Assembly: GCA_030949995.1 (NCBI GenBank)
Contig: JAUZRY010000032.1
Coordinates: 1 to 45,239, forward strand
DNA length: 45,239 nucleotides
DNA from: Ardenticatenia bacterium
GTDB lineage: Bacteria; Chloroflexota; Anaerolineae; Ardenticatenales; Ardenticatenaceae
Direction of reading: 5' to 3'
Under the pieces are notes generated by a model that saw only the letters and a list, made by a program, of their open reading frames with translations, was not told the DNA's origin and did no database searches. A program made the position numbers and the translations under genes. Shown here piece by piece: positions 10,496 to 19,243 of this stretch (the first letter of the stretch is position 1; the number at the start of each line of letters is the position of its first letter).

Positions 10496-11410
10496 TCAAC
10501 TCCGCAGCCAGTCTTCCACGCGGCTCTCGATCAGGGCTCTAACCACTACGACAACGTCCTCGAACTCCTCGTGTTTGGCCAGGCGGAGGGCCTGTTGCCA
10601 CGCTGCCCGGGCTTGGTCTATTCGGCCCAGTTCCCTGTAGGCGGCTCCCAAGGCCAAGTAGGTGAAGATCTGCCCTTCCTGGTCACCACAATGTTCCTTG
10701 AGGGTGAGCGCCTGTCGGTACCAGGAGACTGCCTCGTCCAGACGGCCGTTGTCCGCCGCCAAGACCCCTAAACCGTGCAGGGCTACGGAGGCCAAATACT
10801 CGTCGCCAGCCTGTTGGGCCAAGAGGTGTCCCTGTTCAAACAGCTCTCTGGCCCGGTTGGGATCCTCCGGCTGCACATTCGTGGCCAGCTCAATGAGCAA
10901 ATTGGCCGCGCTGACTGTGTCACCGAGTTGGTGGTAACAGGCAAGGGCCTGTTGGTAATGGGTGTGAGCTATGTCCAGCTCTTCCTGTTCGAACGCAATC
11001 GCCCCTAGGCGGGTGTGGATCAGGGCCAGAGTCTCGATATCATCGGACTCGATCTCCTGCAACAATTCCAGCGCACGCCGGTAGTGGCGCTGGGCCAGCT
11101 CATACTGCTCGTGCCAGAAGGTCAACTCCCCCAACTCACGCCGGGTGTGGGCCTGTTTCGAGCGGTCCCCGAGTTGGCGGAAGAGCTCATGGGCCTGGAC
11201 AAGTTCCTCACGGGCACGGGGGACATCGTCCAGTTCGAAGGCACTCTGGCCGATGAGCAGCCGCAAGTGGGCTTCAAGCTCCCGGTTCGCCTGGTTAGTG
11301 GCCCACGCCAGGCCCTGCTCGAAGCAAGCAATAGCCTGGTCGTACTCCTCCCGTTTGAAGTGTTCGATGCCGGCCTCGAAAGCGTGCTGTGCGGCCTGCA
11401 CCGTGTCCAT
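10496..11410 (-). CDS. Tetratricopeptide-repeat protein
   Basis: The 304-residue cytosolic protein consists of about seven TPR units, each a helix pair with the usual A-x-x-x-Y/F and A-L-x patterns (for example YELAQRHYRRALELL and LDIAHTHYQQALACYHQLGD). TPR units make a superhelix for protein binding; no enzymatic domain is attached. ATG 11410 is chosen because GGAAGGAGG lies just before it; the frame stays open upstream but that part looks non-coding. The downstream gene starts four bases after its stop. The partner is unknown; association with the dehydrogenase is only suggested by the operon. Confidence 0.82.
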   Translation of the reverse strand: MDTVQAAQHAFEAGIEHFKREEYDQAIACFEQGLAWATNQANRELEAHLRLLIGQSAFELDDVPRAREELVQAHELFRQLGDRSKQAHTRRELGELTFWHEQYELAQRHYRRALELLQEIESDDIETLALIHTRLGAIAFEQEELDIAHTHYQQALACYHQLGDTVSAANLLIELATNVQPEDPNRARELFEQGHLLAQQAGDEYLASVALHGLGVLAADNGRLDEAVSWYRQALTLKEHCGDQEGQIFTYLALGAAYRELGRIDQARAAWQQALRLAKHEEFEDVVVVVRALIESRVEDWLRS

Positions 11411-11584
11411 GCGTGCCTCCTTCCGGTTGGTGAGCCGATAGTTGGCCGAGGGAGCCCGGTGGCTCCCCGTTCTGGGCTGGCCCCGTGCTGTAGCTGTAGG
11501 CGTGAGATGGAGCTCGAACGTGCTCTCATTGTAACACAGAATTGGGGCCGGGAGAACCCCCTTTTTCCAGAATGGCACCGATAT

Positions 11585-11613
11585 TTGGCGCTCCTGGCCG
11601 GATGGCGTAAAGT
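11585..11613 (+). promoter_or_regulatory. Candidate promoter for the xdhC operon
   Basis: TTGGCG (11585-11590) and TAAAGT (11608-11613) are separated by exactly 17 bases, about 53 bases before the first start codon. Each box matches four of six consensus bases. Confidence 0.4.
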
Positions 11614-11665
11614 AATAGCGCCTTGTCGGCCGGAAAGCCAACCGAGAAGATGTCAGGAGAGCACA

Positions 11666-11995
11666 GTGCAGAATGCCTATGATGTGTTAGCACAAATCGA
11701 AGCCGAGGGAGTGCCCGTGGCCGTGGCCACCATCGTGCGCGTTCGCGGCTCCGTGCCCCGCGAGGTGGGCACGAAAATGATCATTCATCCCTACGGGCGC
11801 CACTGGGGCACTGTAGGAGGCGGATGTGGAGAGGCAGAAGTCATCCGCGTGGGCATGGACGTGATCCACACTGGGCGGCCTCGCTTGGTGGAAGTGGACC
11901 TCACCGGCGACGTGACGGCTGAAAAGTTGGGCATCTGTGGGGGCATTATGGAGGTCTTCGTGGAACCTTGGCCGCCCCCCGAGGAGCACCCATGA
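11666..11995 (+). CDS. XdhC/CoxI-family protein, N-terminal domain only
   Basis: XdhC/CoxI proteins help load sulfurated molybdenum cofactor into xanthine-dehydrogenase-type enzymes. The 109-residue protein contains just the XdhC_CoxI domain: VATIVRVRGSVPREVGTKM, then TVGGGCGEAEVI with its conserved Cys, and EKLGICGGIMEVFVEP. The Rossmann half is absent but is encoded by the next gene, whose ATG overlaps this stop by four bases. GTG 11666 is preceded by AGGAG at seven bases. No molybdenum hydroxylase gene is seen in the window, so the client enzyme must be elsewhere. Confidence 0.85.
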   Translation: MQNAYDVLAQIEAEGVPVAVATIVRVRGSVPREVGTKMIIHPYGRHWGTVGGGCGEAEVIRVGMDVIHTGRPRLVEVDLTGDVTAEKLGICGGIMEVFVEPWPPPEEHP

Positions 11996-12828
11996 GCCGC
12001 CGGCTCAGTGCTTTGCGCGCGTCCCTGGCCCGCCAGGAGCCTGTCGCACGGGTGGTGGTCCTGCGCGCGCCCGACAGGGCACTCGTGGGGCGGTGGATGG
12101 TGATCTGGCCCGACCGCGATCCTGTTGGCACCCTCGGGGTGGAAGCGCCACTTCACGAACAGGCCGTTCACATGGCCCGGGAGGCCCTGCGCCGGCGCCG
12201 TTCTACGACGGTGGTCCTGGAGAGCAACACCGGTTCACCCCTGGAGCTCTTTGTGGAAGTCCTCGGGTACTCGCCCACGCTGCTCATCGTGGGCGCTGGC
12301 CACATTGCCCAACCCTTGGCCGACATGGGCAAGCGCTGCGACTTCCGCGTTGTTGTGGTGGATGATCGCCCCCAGTTTACCAGCCGAGAGCGCTTCCCCA
12401 CGGCCGACGAGCTCATTGTGGCTCCTTTTGACGAAGCCCTAGGCCACTTTCCCTTTGACCTGGACACCTACGTGGTGCTCGTGACTCGGGGACACCGACA
12501 TGATGTGGATGCTCTCCTGCACGTGATTCAGCACCCTGTCGCCTATGTGGGCATGATCGGCTCACGCAGGCGCATTCGGGGAGTGTTCCAGCTCCTCATG
12601 GCCCAGGGCAAGCTCACCGATGAGCAGGCTGCTCGAGTCCACGCTCCCATCGGCCTTGACATCGGGGCCGAAACGCCGGCCGAAATCGCCGTGGCCGTCA
12701 TGGCTGAAATCATCCTCGTGCGCCGGGGGGGAACGGGTCGTCCCCTCTCGGCCGTTTTCTGGGAGCGCACCCGGCGAGTCCACACTTGGCGCGGCCGCCG
12801 GGAGGAGGGGCGAAGGAGTGTCCAATGA
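11992..12828 (+). CDS. XdhC-family protein with Rossmann domain
   Basis: The 278-residue protein has a short, degenerate N-terminal XdhC_CoxI-like segment (about 1-85) and a complete C-terminal XdhC Rossmann domain. The latter shows LLIVGAGHIAQPLADMGKR, VVLVTRGHRHDVDAL, VGMIGSRRRI and HAPIGLDIGAETPAEIAVAV. With the upstream protein it probably forms the two halves of a molybdenum-cofactor maturation factor. ATG 11992 overlaps the previous stop (ATGA), with GAGGAG before it. The next gene's ATG in turn overlaps this gene's stop, so the four genes from 11666 to 14844 read as one operon. Confidence 0.88.
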   Translation: MSRRLSALRASLARQEPVARVVVLRAPDRALVGRWMVIWPDRDPVGTLGVEAPLHEQAVHMAREALRRRRSTTVVLESNTGSPLELFVEVLGYSPTLLIVGAGHIAQPLADMGKRCDFRVVVVDDRPQFTSRERFPTADELIVAPFDEALGHFPFDLDTYVVLVTRGHRHDVDALLHVIQHPVAYVGMIGSRRRIRGVFQLLMAQGKLTDEQAARVHAPIGLDIGAETPAEIAVAVMAEIILVRRGGTGRPLSAVFWERTRRVHTWRGRREEGRRSVQ

Positions 12829-13790
12829 CCTGGAGACACCTCTACAACGTTTTCAACATCATCCGCGAGATTGACCTGGAAGCCGTTCAGCAGCAGGCGC
12901 ACAGGCGCTTTGCGATCTTGGTGACCGGCTGCTCGGACCCGGATGTGTTGGCCTTGGCCCGTCTGGTGAGCGGAGGGGCAGAAGTCCACCCGTGGCTCGA
13001 GCTTCAGGCGTTGCCCCATCGACACCAGGAGACGTGGGACTTGGCCCTGCTGGTCGTGCGGGGAGAGCGCCTTGGGGACGAGGAGAAAGCGGCCCGGGAG
13101 GCACTTCACCGGGCCGGGGTGCCCGTGATCGTCGTCCTGGTGGGAGCGCCCTTTACGGCCGAGGCGTTGCCCCGCCGCAAGGAGGCCGCGCGTGTGCGCC
13201 TGCTCTCCACGAGCGACCGTGAGGGGTTTGAACGCGTTCTGGCCCCGGCCATCTTGAAGGTTGTTCCCTCCTTGAACCTTGCCTTGGGGCGCCATCTCTG
13301 GGGCCTGCGCTCCGTGGTGGCCGACCAGCTTATCGAGAGAACGTCCAGAGCCAATGCTGCCTATGTCTTCACCACCGGGATAGCCGAGACCATTCCCGTG
13401 TTGAGTGCTCCCCTGGCCGTGGCCGACGTGATTGTGCTCACCAAGAATCAACTGCTCATGGCCTACAAGCTGGCCCTGGTAAGTGGCAAGGAAGGGCGTC
13501 CTCGCGACATTTTTGTCGAAGTGGTTGGCGTCATTGGCGGTGGGCTCCTCTTCCGCCAAGTAGCCCGCCAGCTCGTTGGCCTGGTGCCCGGAGTGGGCCT
13601 GATGGCCCGCGCGGCTGTGGCCTACGCCGGCACCTGGGCTATTGGCCGCCTCGTCTACACGTGGGCCACGGAAGGACGCCGCCTGAGCAAGGCAGAAATG
13701 GCCCAACTGACACGGGAGGCCTCACAACGTGCCCGAGAGGCTGTGCGGCAGTTCTGGCAGCGACGGCGTGAACCATTGCCGGGCGATTAA
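12825..13790 (+). CDS. DUF697-type membrane-associated protein with degenerate GTPase-like N-terminus
   Basis: The C-terminal part (about residues 170-300) resembles DUF697, a helical, partly hydrophobic domain often fused to Era-like GTPases: ADVIVLTKNQLLMAYKLAL, VGVIGGGLLFRQVARQLVG and AYAGTWAIGRLVYTWA. The N-terminal 150 residues alternate strand and helix like a small GTPase (FAILVTGCSDPD, WDLALLVVRG, VPVIVVLVGAP) but lack any GxxxxGKS/T P-loop, so nucleotide binding is doubtful. Length 321. ATG 12825 overlaps the preceding stop, with AAGGAG upstream. Why it sits with XdhC genes is unknown. Family call from pattern memory only. Confidence 0.65.
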   Translation: MTWRHLYNVFNIIREIDLEAVQQQAHRRFAILVTGCSDPDVLALARLVSGGAEVHPWLELQALPHRHQETWDLALLVVRGERLGDEEKAAREALHRAGVPVIVVLVGAPFTAEALPRRKEAARVRLLSTSDREGFERVLAPAILKVVPSLNLALGRHLWGLRSVVADQLIERTSRANAAYVFTTGIAETIPVLSAPLAVADVIVLTKNQLLMAYKLALVSGKEGRPRDIFVEVVGVIGGGLLFRQVARQLVGLVPGVGLMARAAVAYAGTWAIGRLVYTWATEGRRLSKAEMAQLTREASQRAREAVRQFWQRRREPLPGD

Positions 13791-13801
13791 CGGGAGGCAC
13801 A

Positions 13802-14844
13802 GTGGACTGGTTAATCGTGGGCGCTGGTGCCATTGGTTCCCTGCTGGCAGGCCGCTTGGCCTGGGCCGGCCACCGTGTGACGGTGGTTGTGCGCCCCCGG
13901 GTGGCCGATGTCGTGCGGCAAGGGCTGACCTTGACCGACGATCGCGGTCGAATCACGGTTTCTGTTCACGTGGTCACCTCCGTTGCCGAGGCCTTTGAGC
14001 GCTGGGCTCCCTTCGATGTGATTGCCCTCACTATGAAAGCCTTTGCTGTGGAAGAAGCCGCTCGGGAGCTTCGTGCCTTAGGTGCTGCCTTGCCCCCCAT
14101 CCTGACCTTCCAGAACGGCGTGGGCAGCGAGGAAATCGTGCGCACGACCCTGGCCGAACCACCTCTCGGGGCGGCCAGCATCTCCATCCCGGCCGAGCTC
14201 GTGGCGCCGGGCATTGTACGTGTTGGGCCGAAGGGGGGAATCTGTCTGGCCCCTGTGCGCGGCCAGCCCCCCCTGGCCGCCATGAACGATGCCCTTTCCG
14301 GGGCCGGCTTCTCCGTTCACCTGGTGGCCGACTACCGTGCCATGAAGTGGAGCAAGTTGCTTCTCAACATGCTGGGCAATGCCACCTCAGCCATCCTCGC
14401 GTGGCCCCCTAACCGCATCTTCCGCCATCCCCAGCTCTTCGAGATTGAGGCCGAAGCGTGGCGAGAAGCACGCCGCGTCATGCGGGCGTATGGCATTGCG
14501 CTGGTGCGGCTGCCCGGCTACCCTGTCCCCCTCTTTGACTGGGCCGTGCGCCGGTTGCCCCCTTGGGTGCTGCGCCCTGTGGTGGCGCGCCTTGTGGCCG
14601 GTGGGCGGGGAGGCAAAATGCCTCCCTCTACTTGGACGTGGAAGCAGGTCGTCGCCGCCTGGAAATTGACTACCTGAACGGCGCCGTTGTGCGCTACGGT
14701 GATACCCTTGGCCTCCCCACGCCGGTGAATGCCGTGCTCACCGAGCTTGTCCGCGGGATCGCGGCCGGCACGGTGGACCGGGACCAATACTGTCATGCCC
14801 CAGAGCGCCTGGTGGCCGCCGTGCGGGCACGATGTGAGCGGTGA
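13802..14844 (+). CDS. 2-dehydropantoate 2-reductase family protein (one frameshift)
   Basis: NADPH-dependent reduction of ketopantoate to pantoate, or of a related 2-keto acid. The N-terminus is a nucleotide fold ([19 protein letters not shown]). [11 protein letters not shown] and the catalytic-lysine region [19 protein letters not shown] follow. The C-terminal domain [20 protein letters not shown] carries the conserved acidic residue but is in another frame: one base is missing near 14621-14626. Repaired length is about 347 residues, normal to slightly long. GTG 13802 follows GGGAGG, 11 bases after the DUF697 gene. Family is clear; PanE function is likely but not proven, since many bacteria keep paralogues. 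Confidence 0.85.
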
Positions 14845-14891
14845 CTCGCCCGTAGCCGCGCGGGCCGTTCTGCAAGGCATCGGCGGGCAAC

Positions 14892-15501
14892 TCACGCCCC
14901 CGACTCTCCCCCAAGCAAGAGCCCCTCCTCCACGGCTTGGTCGATCAGCCGGCGGGCAAAGCTCCACAAGGCCTGGGCACCCTCGGCCATCGGGCGGTTG
15001 CGAGCCTCCACTTGGGCACGGGTGATTCTGTGCTCCTGCCACGAGCGCCCCCCGGTGAAGACATTGTGCATCAGCGGCATGAGCCGGTCCAAGGCGGCCG
15101 CAAACTTGGCTTCGGGCGTTTGTCTGGCCTCGAACTCCTCCCACAGGGCGCGTAACTCCTCGGCTTGATCGGGCGGCAACAGGCCGAACAGGCGGTCTGC
15201 TGCCCGGCGCTCCCGTTCGACTTTGTCCCTGTTCGCCTCCGGGTCGTAGCAATAAGTGTCCCCCCGCATCCACCTCCACAATGTCGTGGACGAGGAGCAT
15301 GTTCACCACGTGGCACACGTCCACGGGCTCATTGGCGTACTCGGCCAGCACCAGAGCCATAACGGCTACGTGCCAACTGTGTTCGGCCGAATTCTCGTGG
15401 CGCGACCCATCCAACAGGTAGGAGCGCCGCGTGACGGACTTGAGCTTGTCGACTTCTAGGATGAAGCTTATTTGACGTGCCAGGCGATCTTGTGGGTTCA
15501 T
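14892..15501 (-). CDS. HD-domain hydrolase of the YfbR/HDDC2 type (one frameshift)
   Basis: Relatives are metal-dependent 5'-deoxynucleotidases. The HD pattern is visible: [14 protein letters not shown], then [18 protein letters not shown], and a later D in the C-terminal helices. The frame breaks in a run of six C at 15260-15265 (one base too many); downstream the protein continues as [20 protein letters not shown] to the stop at 14892. Repaired length about 202 residues, as expected. ATG 15501 is preceded by GGAGGAG. It converges on the reductase gene and is divergent from the transporter. A role in nucleotide-pool cleaning is inferred from family only. Confidence 0.87.
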
Positions 15502-15630
15502 GAGGTGCTCCTCCATATCTGTTCTCGATGCTGTTGAGTGCCCCAGTCCCTCCGTGGTTTCGGAATTTCCCTCTCCACGGGCCCACGACGTGGGCTGGGA
15601 GGCTGATAATATCATAAAAACGGGAAAGTA

Positions 15631-15639
15631 TGGTAAAAT
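15631..15639 (+). promoter_or_regulatory. Extended -10-like box, divergent HD/EamA region
   Basis: TGGTAAAAT lies at 15631-15639 in an AT-rich island (15603-15645) between the HD gene and the transporter. The same island also holds TATTAT in the opposite orientation (15605-15611), so both genes may be driven from here. Confidence 0.4.
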
Positions 15640-15705
15640 ACGGCCGGTTGTATGTTGCGTTTGTGCAATTTGCCGATGCCCGAACGTTCAAGGAAAAAAG
15701 CCCCC

Positions 15706-16701
15706 ATGGAACGTAACACAGGTAATTTGAAAAGTGATTCCATCATGGCAGACACGTCGTCCCCACTGTCCGTCCCCGCGGCCGGACAGGCCAACACGCT
15801 TCACCGTCTGGGGTGGATGATTGCCGCCCTGATGTCCCACACCGGATGGGGCATTTATCCAGTGTTAGCCCGCTATTTACAAGTGGTGAGCCGCCTGCCC
15901 AGCATGTCCATCCTGGTTGTGGGCTCTGTGCCGTTGCTCCTCGTGATGGCATTGAGCGGCCGCCGCCACTGGCAACGCCGCTACGTGAGCTCCCGTGTGC
16001 TCTGGTGGCTGGCGCTGGTGGTGCTCCTGCGCTCGATCACTAACCTGTTGGCTGCGCGATACACCCTCTCGGTGTACGTGCAGCTTATCACCCAGATGAC
16101 TCCCTTCGTGGTGGCCGTACTCGGCGCCTTGCTCTTCCAAGAGCACATTCCCCCGTACACCGGCCGTGCCGTTTTGCTCTCCCTGGTGGGCGCCGTGCTT
16201 CTGGTCAGCGGGCGCATTGGCGATGTTGGCGCCTTCGCCCTTTCCCAAAGCGACTGGATTGGCGTGACCTTCGCCACCGCCAGCACACTCTTTCTGGCCC
16301 TCTACATGTTGCTGGTGCGCCACACAGTCCACTTCGGCATCCCAGGAGAGGTCGTCTTCATGGCCCAATTGGTGGTGGTGGCCACGACCTCTTCGGTGTT
16401 GAGCCTCTTCCTCGGCGAGGATTGGAGCCGCTGGACAGCGCTGACGCCCCGTGACTGGGTCATTTTTCTCACGTTCGTCTTCGGGGTCATCTTGGGGGCC
16501 AATGTGCTGCAAATTGGCTCACTGCGCCGACTCGGGGCTCCCCTGGTGAGCAGCATGTTGGCTTGGCGGTGGATCAGTGCCTTGGTTGCCGCAGCCTTAC
16601 TGCTCGGCGAGCGGTTAACGTCATTTGGACAGTTTGTGGGAGCAGCCATGATCTTTGTCGTCATTACCTGGTATGTCCGACAGAACGTGAAGAGAACGTA
16701 G
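15706..16701 (+). CDS. EamA/DMT-superfamily transporter
   Basis: Inner-membrane protein of about 330 residues with ten predicted spans in two EamA halves (the second begins near DWIGVTFATASTLFLALYML). Members export or import amino acids, nucleotides or other metabolites; the substrate cannot be read from sequence. Conserved features include TQMTPFVVAVLGALLFQE at the end of the first half and LLGERLTSFGQFVGAAMIF at the end of the second. The start is uncertain: in-frame ATGs lie at 15652, 15706 and 15745, and only the one at 15706 has a weak AAGGA upstream. The diguanylate cyclase begins four bases after the stop, so the two are probably co-transcribed. Confidence 0.83.
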   Translation: MERNTGNLKSDSIMADTSSPLSVPAAGQANTLHRLGWMIAALMSHTGWGIYPVLARYLQVVSRLPSMSILVVGSVPLLLVMALSGRRHWQRRYVSSRVLWWLALVVLLRSITNLLAARYTLSVYVQLITQMTPFVVAVLGALLFQEHIPPYTGRAVLLSLVGAVLLVSGRIGDVGAFALSQSDWIGVTFATASTLFLALYMLLVRHTVHFGIPGEVVFMAQLVVVATTSSVLSLFLGEDWSRWTALTPRDWVIFLTFVFGVILGANVLQIGSLRRLGAPLVSSMLAWRWISALVAAALLLGERLTSFGQFVGAAMIFVVITWYVRQNVKRT

Positions 16702-16705
16702 AGCC

Positions 16706-18944
16706 ATGTTTGGGTCTTTCGTGTGGCGTGTCCCTGGCCGATTTGTCCAAATGGTGACGTGGATGGTCACCTTATCACTGCGCGCCAAGGTGCTGCTCCT
16801 CTTCGCCATACTCTCCTCAGCCCTGCTCTTCAACCTGTTCATCGTGGCCAACATGAGCTCCACATTTGCCACCAGCCTCAGTCAAATCACGAGGGAAGGA
16901 TTGGGCAAACAGTTGATCACCATCAAACTGGAGCTTCACCTGCGCGCCCTGGAGACCAGCCTTCACCGCTTCATGCGGAGTGGGAGCCCTTCTGACCGGG
17001 AACAGTTCCGCTACCATGTGGCCCTGTTCCGTTCCTATGTGCGTCAGTACGAGGCCATTGCCGACAGTGAGGCCGAGCGAACTCGGAGCGAACGCTTGTA
17101 CGAGCACGTGGAGAACATCGAGCGCCTGGTGGACAGGGTGGACTTGTACCGCCGCCGGCAGCGAGAGTTGGAACAAGCCCTCCAGGAGACCTTTGAAGCC
17201 CTCAGTGATGTGCTGGACGAGTGGCCCCGGGAGAGGGTCCGGGGAAAAGCCGTCTCCGCCGAGGCGATCTTCGGGGTAGACCGAGCGGCTCACGACTTGA
17301 TGCTCGCCGTGGTGGCGTATGCCGAATATCCCACTCCCGAACGCCGGGCGGCCGTCGCAGAGGCCGACGACCTGTTAGTGTCACACCTGGCCACGTTGCG
17401 CCAGGTAGCACTGAACGGGGACATGCGGGCCCAAGTTGAAAGCGTCGCACAGCGGGTGGATACCCTGCGTCGCCTCAGCCAGGAGATGGTGAACCACACC
17501 AATGCCCGCGAGGCCGCGTTTGACGAGCTGGAGGAGACCACCGTCTACGTGGAGCGAATCATCCAGGAGGCCAGGGGAGATGCCGTGCAGGACACGGCGG
17601 AGACACGTCGTGCCTTTGAGCGCTCCCTTGCCCGCACGTGGCGGGTGGGCTTGATCGTGTCACTGGGCGCCGTGGTGATTGGCCTCTTGGGCAGCAGCCT
17701 GCTCCTCTGGCGGCTCCACACCACCGTAGGGCACGTGGTGGAGACGTTGGAGCACATCGAGGCTGGTGACTTCTCCCGCCGCATTGCCTTGAAAAGCGAC
17801 GACGAGCTGGGCCGCATCGCCCGGGCCTTCAACCAGGTAATGGACGAAGTGACCCGCCAACGAGTGGAACTGGAAAAGTGGGGAACCCTCCTCGAAACGC
17901 GCATCGCCGAGCGCACCGAAAGGCTCCAGCGGGCCCTGGAGGAGATCAACGCCCTCTACACCCTCACCCAAAAGCTCTCCTCAGTCCTGGAGCTCGACCA
18001 AGTCCTGCACGTCGTCTATCAGGAGGTGAAATCACTGGTTAACTTCGATGTCTTCTACATCGCCCTCTACGACCAGGCGGCGGATGAAGTGCGTGCCGCC
18101 CTCTACGTGGAACACGATCGGGTGTTGAGCCCCTTCGCCTTCAAAAGAGATGAAGCTGGCTTGGCCGGCTGGATCATTCGGACAGGGCAACATCTCTTTG
18201 TGCCCAACATGGAAGCCGAACACCATCGTCTGCCTGTGCCGCCGCGCCTTGTGGGACGCCCTTTTGGGGCCTCGTGTTACTTTGGCGTGCCCCTCCAGGT
18301 GCACGGCCGTACCATCGGCGTTCTCTCCGTACAGCGCGAATTGCGTCACGGTGGCCCCTTTGACGAGGACGAGCGCCGATTCGTGATGGCCTTGGCCGGC
18401 CACGTGGCCGTGGCGATCGAAAACGCACGCCTGTACCAGGCGCTCCTCGAGGCCGCCCAGACCGAGCCCCTCACCGGCCTGTACAACCGCCGTCACTTCG
18501 AAAAGCAGCTCAAGGTGGAAATCGAACGCGCTCGGCGGCACCAGTGGCCTCTCTCGCTGGTGATGATGGACTTGGACGGCCTCAAGCAGGTGAACGATAC
18601 CTTCGGACACGCCTGTGGGGACCGACTGCTGGTGGCAACAGCCGATCTCCTGCGCCGGGTCGCCCGTCAGACGGACATGTTGGCCCGCTTGGGGGGGCGA
18701 CGAGTTCGTGGTGCTCCTGCCAGATGCCGACGAGCAGGGGGCCAGGCTCTTCGTACAGCGCCTCCGCCAGGCAGCCCACGAGCATGCCATTCAGTGTGGC
18801 GACGAGACGATCCCCATCGTCTTCAGCGCCGGTGTGGCCACTTTGACCACCTCCGACCAGACCGGAGAAGAACTGCTCCGCGCGGCCGACGCAGCTATGT
18901 ACCAGGCCAAACAGCGCCGAAGGGACAACCACGAGGCCAATTGA
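16706..18944 (+). CDS. Membrane sensor diguanylate cyclase (HAMP-GAF-GGDEF; one frameshift)
   Basis: Makes cyclic di-GMP from two GTP in response to an external and/or cytosolic signal. Order: membrane span (about 28-49), helical extracytoplasmic sensor (50-310), second span (313-336), HAMP (337-389), coiled coil, GAF (420-575), GGDEF (585-740). The signature GGDEF (663-667) is intact once an extra G in the seven-G run at 18691-18697 is removed; without this the frame runs on meaninglessly to 19153. An RQTD inhibitory site sits five residues before GGDEF, so product inhibition is expected. Metal-binding MMDLDGLKQVND is present. Repaired length 745. It follows the EamA gene by four bases. The signal is unknown. 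Confidence 0.9.
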
Positions 18945-19110
18945 GCTGGCAGAGGGCGACTTCTCGTGGTAGCCAGGAAGAGGCTGCGGCCGGGCTTGGC
19001 ATTTCGGGCGTTTGCGGGTACACTTCACACAAGAGGAGTGCCCCCAGAACAGGATGCTGCCTTCTTCACCACATGTCGCCGGTGGCAGAGCGTGAAACCC
19101 ATGCGGGTCA

Positions 19111-19132
19111 CCAGGCCGGTCGTCGGGCCTGG
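19111..19132 (+). terminator. Hairpin downstream of the diguanylate cyclase
   Basis: CCAGGCC (19111-19117) pairs with GGCCTGG (19126-19132) around an eight-base loop in the 299-base gap 18945-19243. No T run follows. I see nothing else in that gap except the AGGAG ribosome site at its right end. Confidence 0.35.
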
Positions 19133-19243
19133 CAACCACCTTCCAGAGGGTAGCACAGGGCGTTCAAGGCACAGCGGGAACCGGGCTCACACGACTTCTC
19201 CTCAGCCGTCCGCCCCCGTTCCCGGCCCGAACAGGAGTATCCC

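Noticed and set aside
11015-11665. Upstream extension of the first XdhC frame
   Set aside because: It is antisense to the TPR gene and lacks homology; GTG 11666 has an AGGAG site.
18945-19153. C-terminal tail of the diguanylate cyclase beyond 18944
   Set aside because: It arises only from the extra G in a seven-G run; the correct frame contains GGDEF and stops at 18944.
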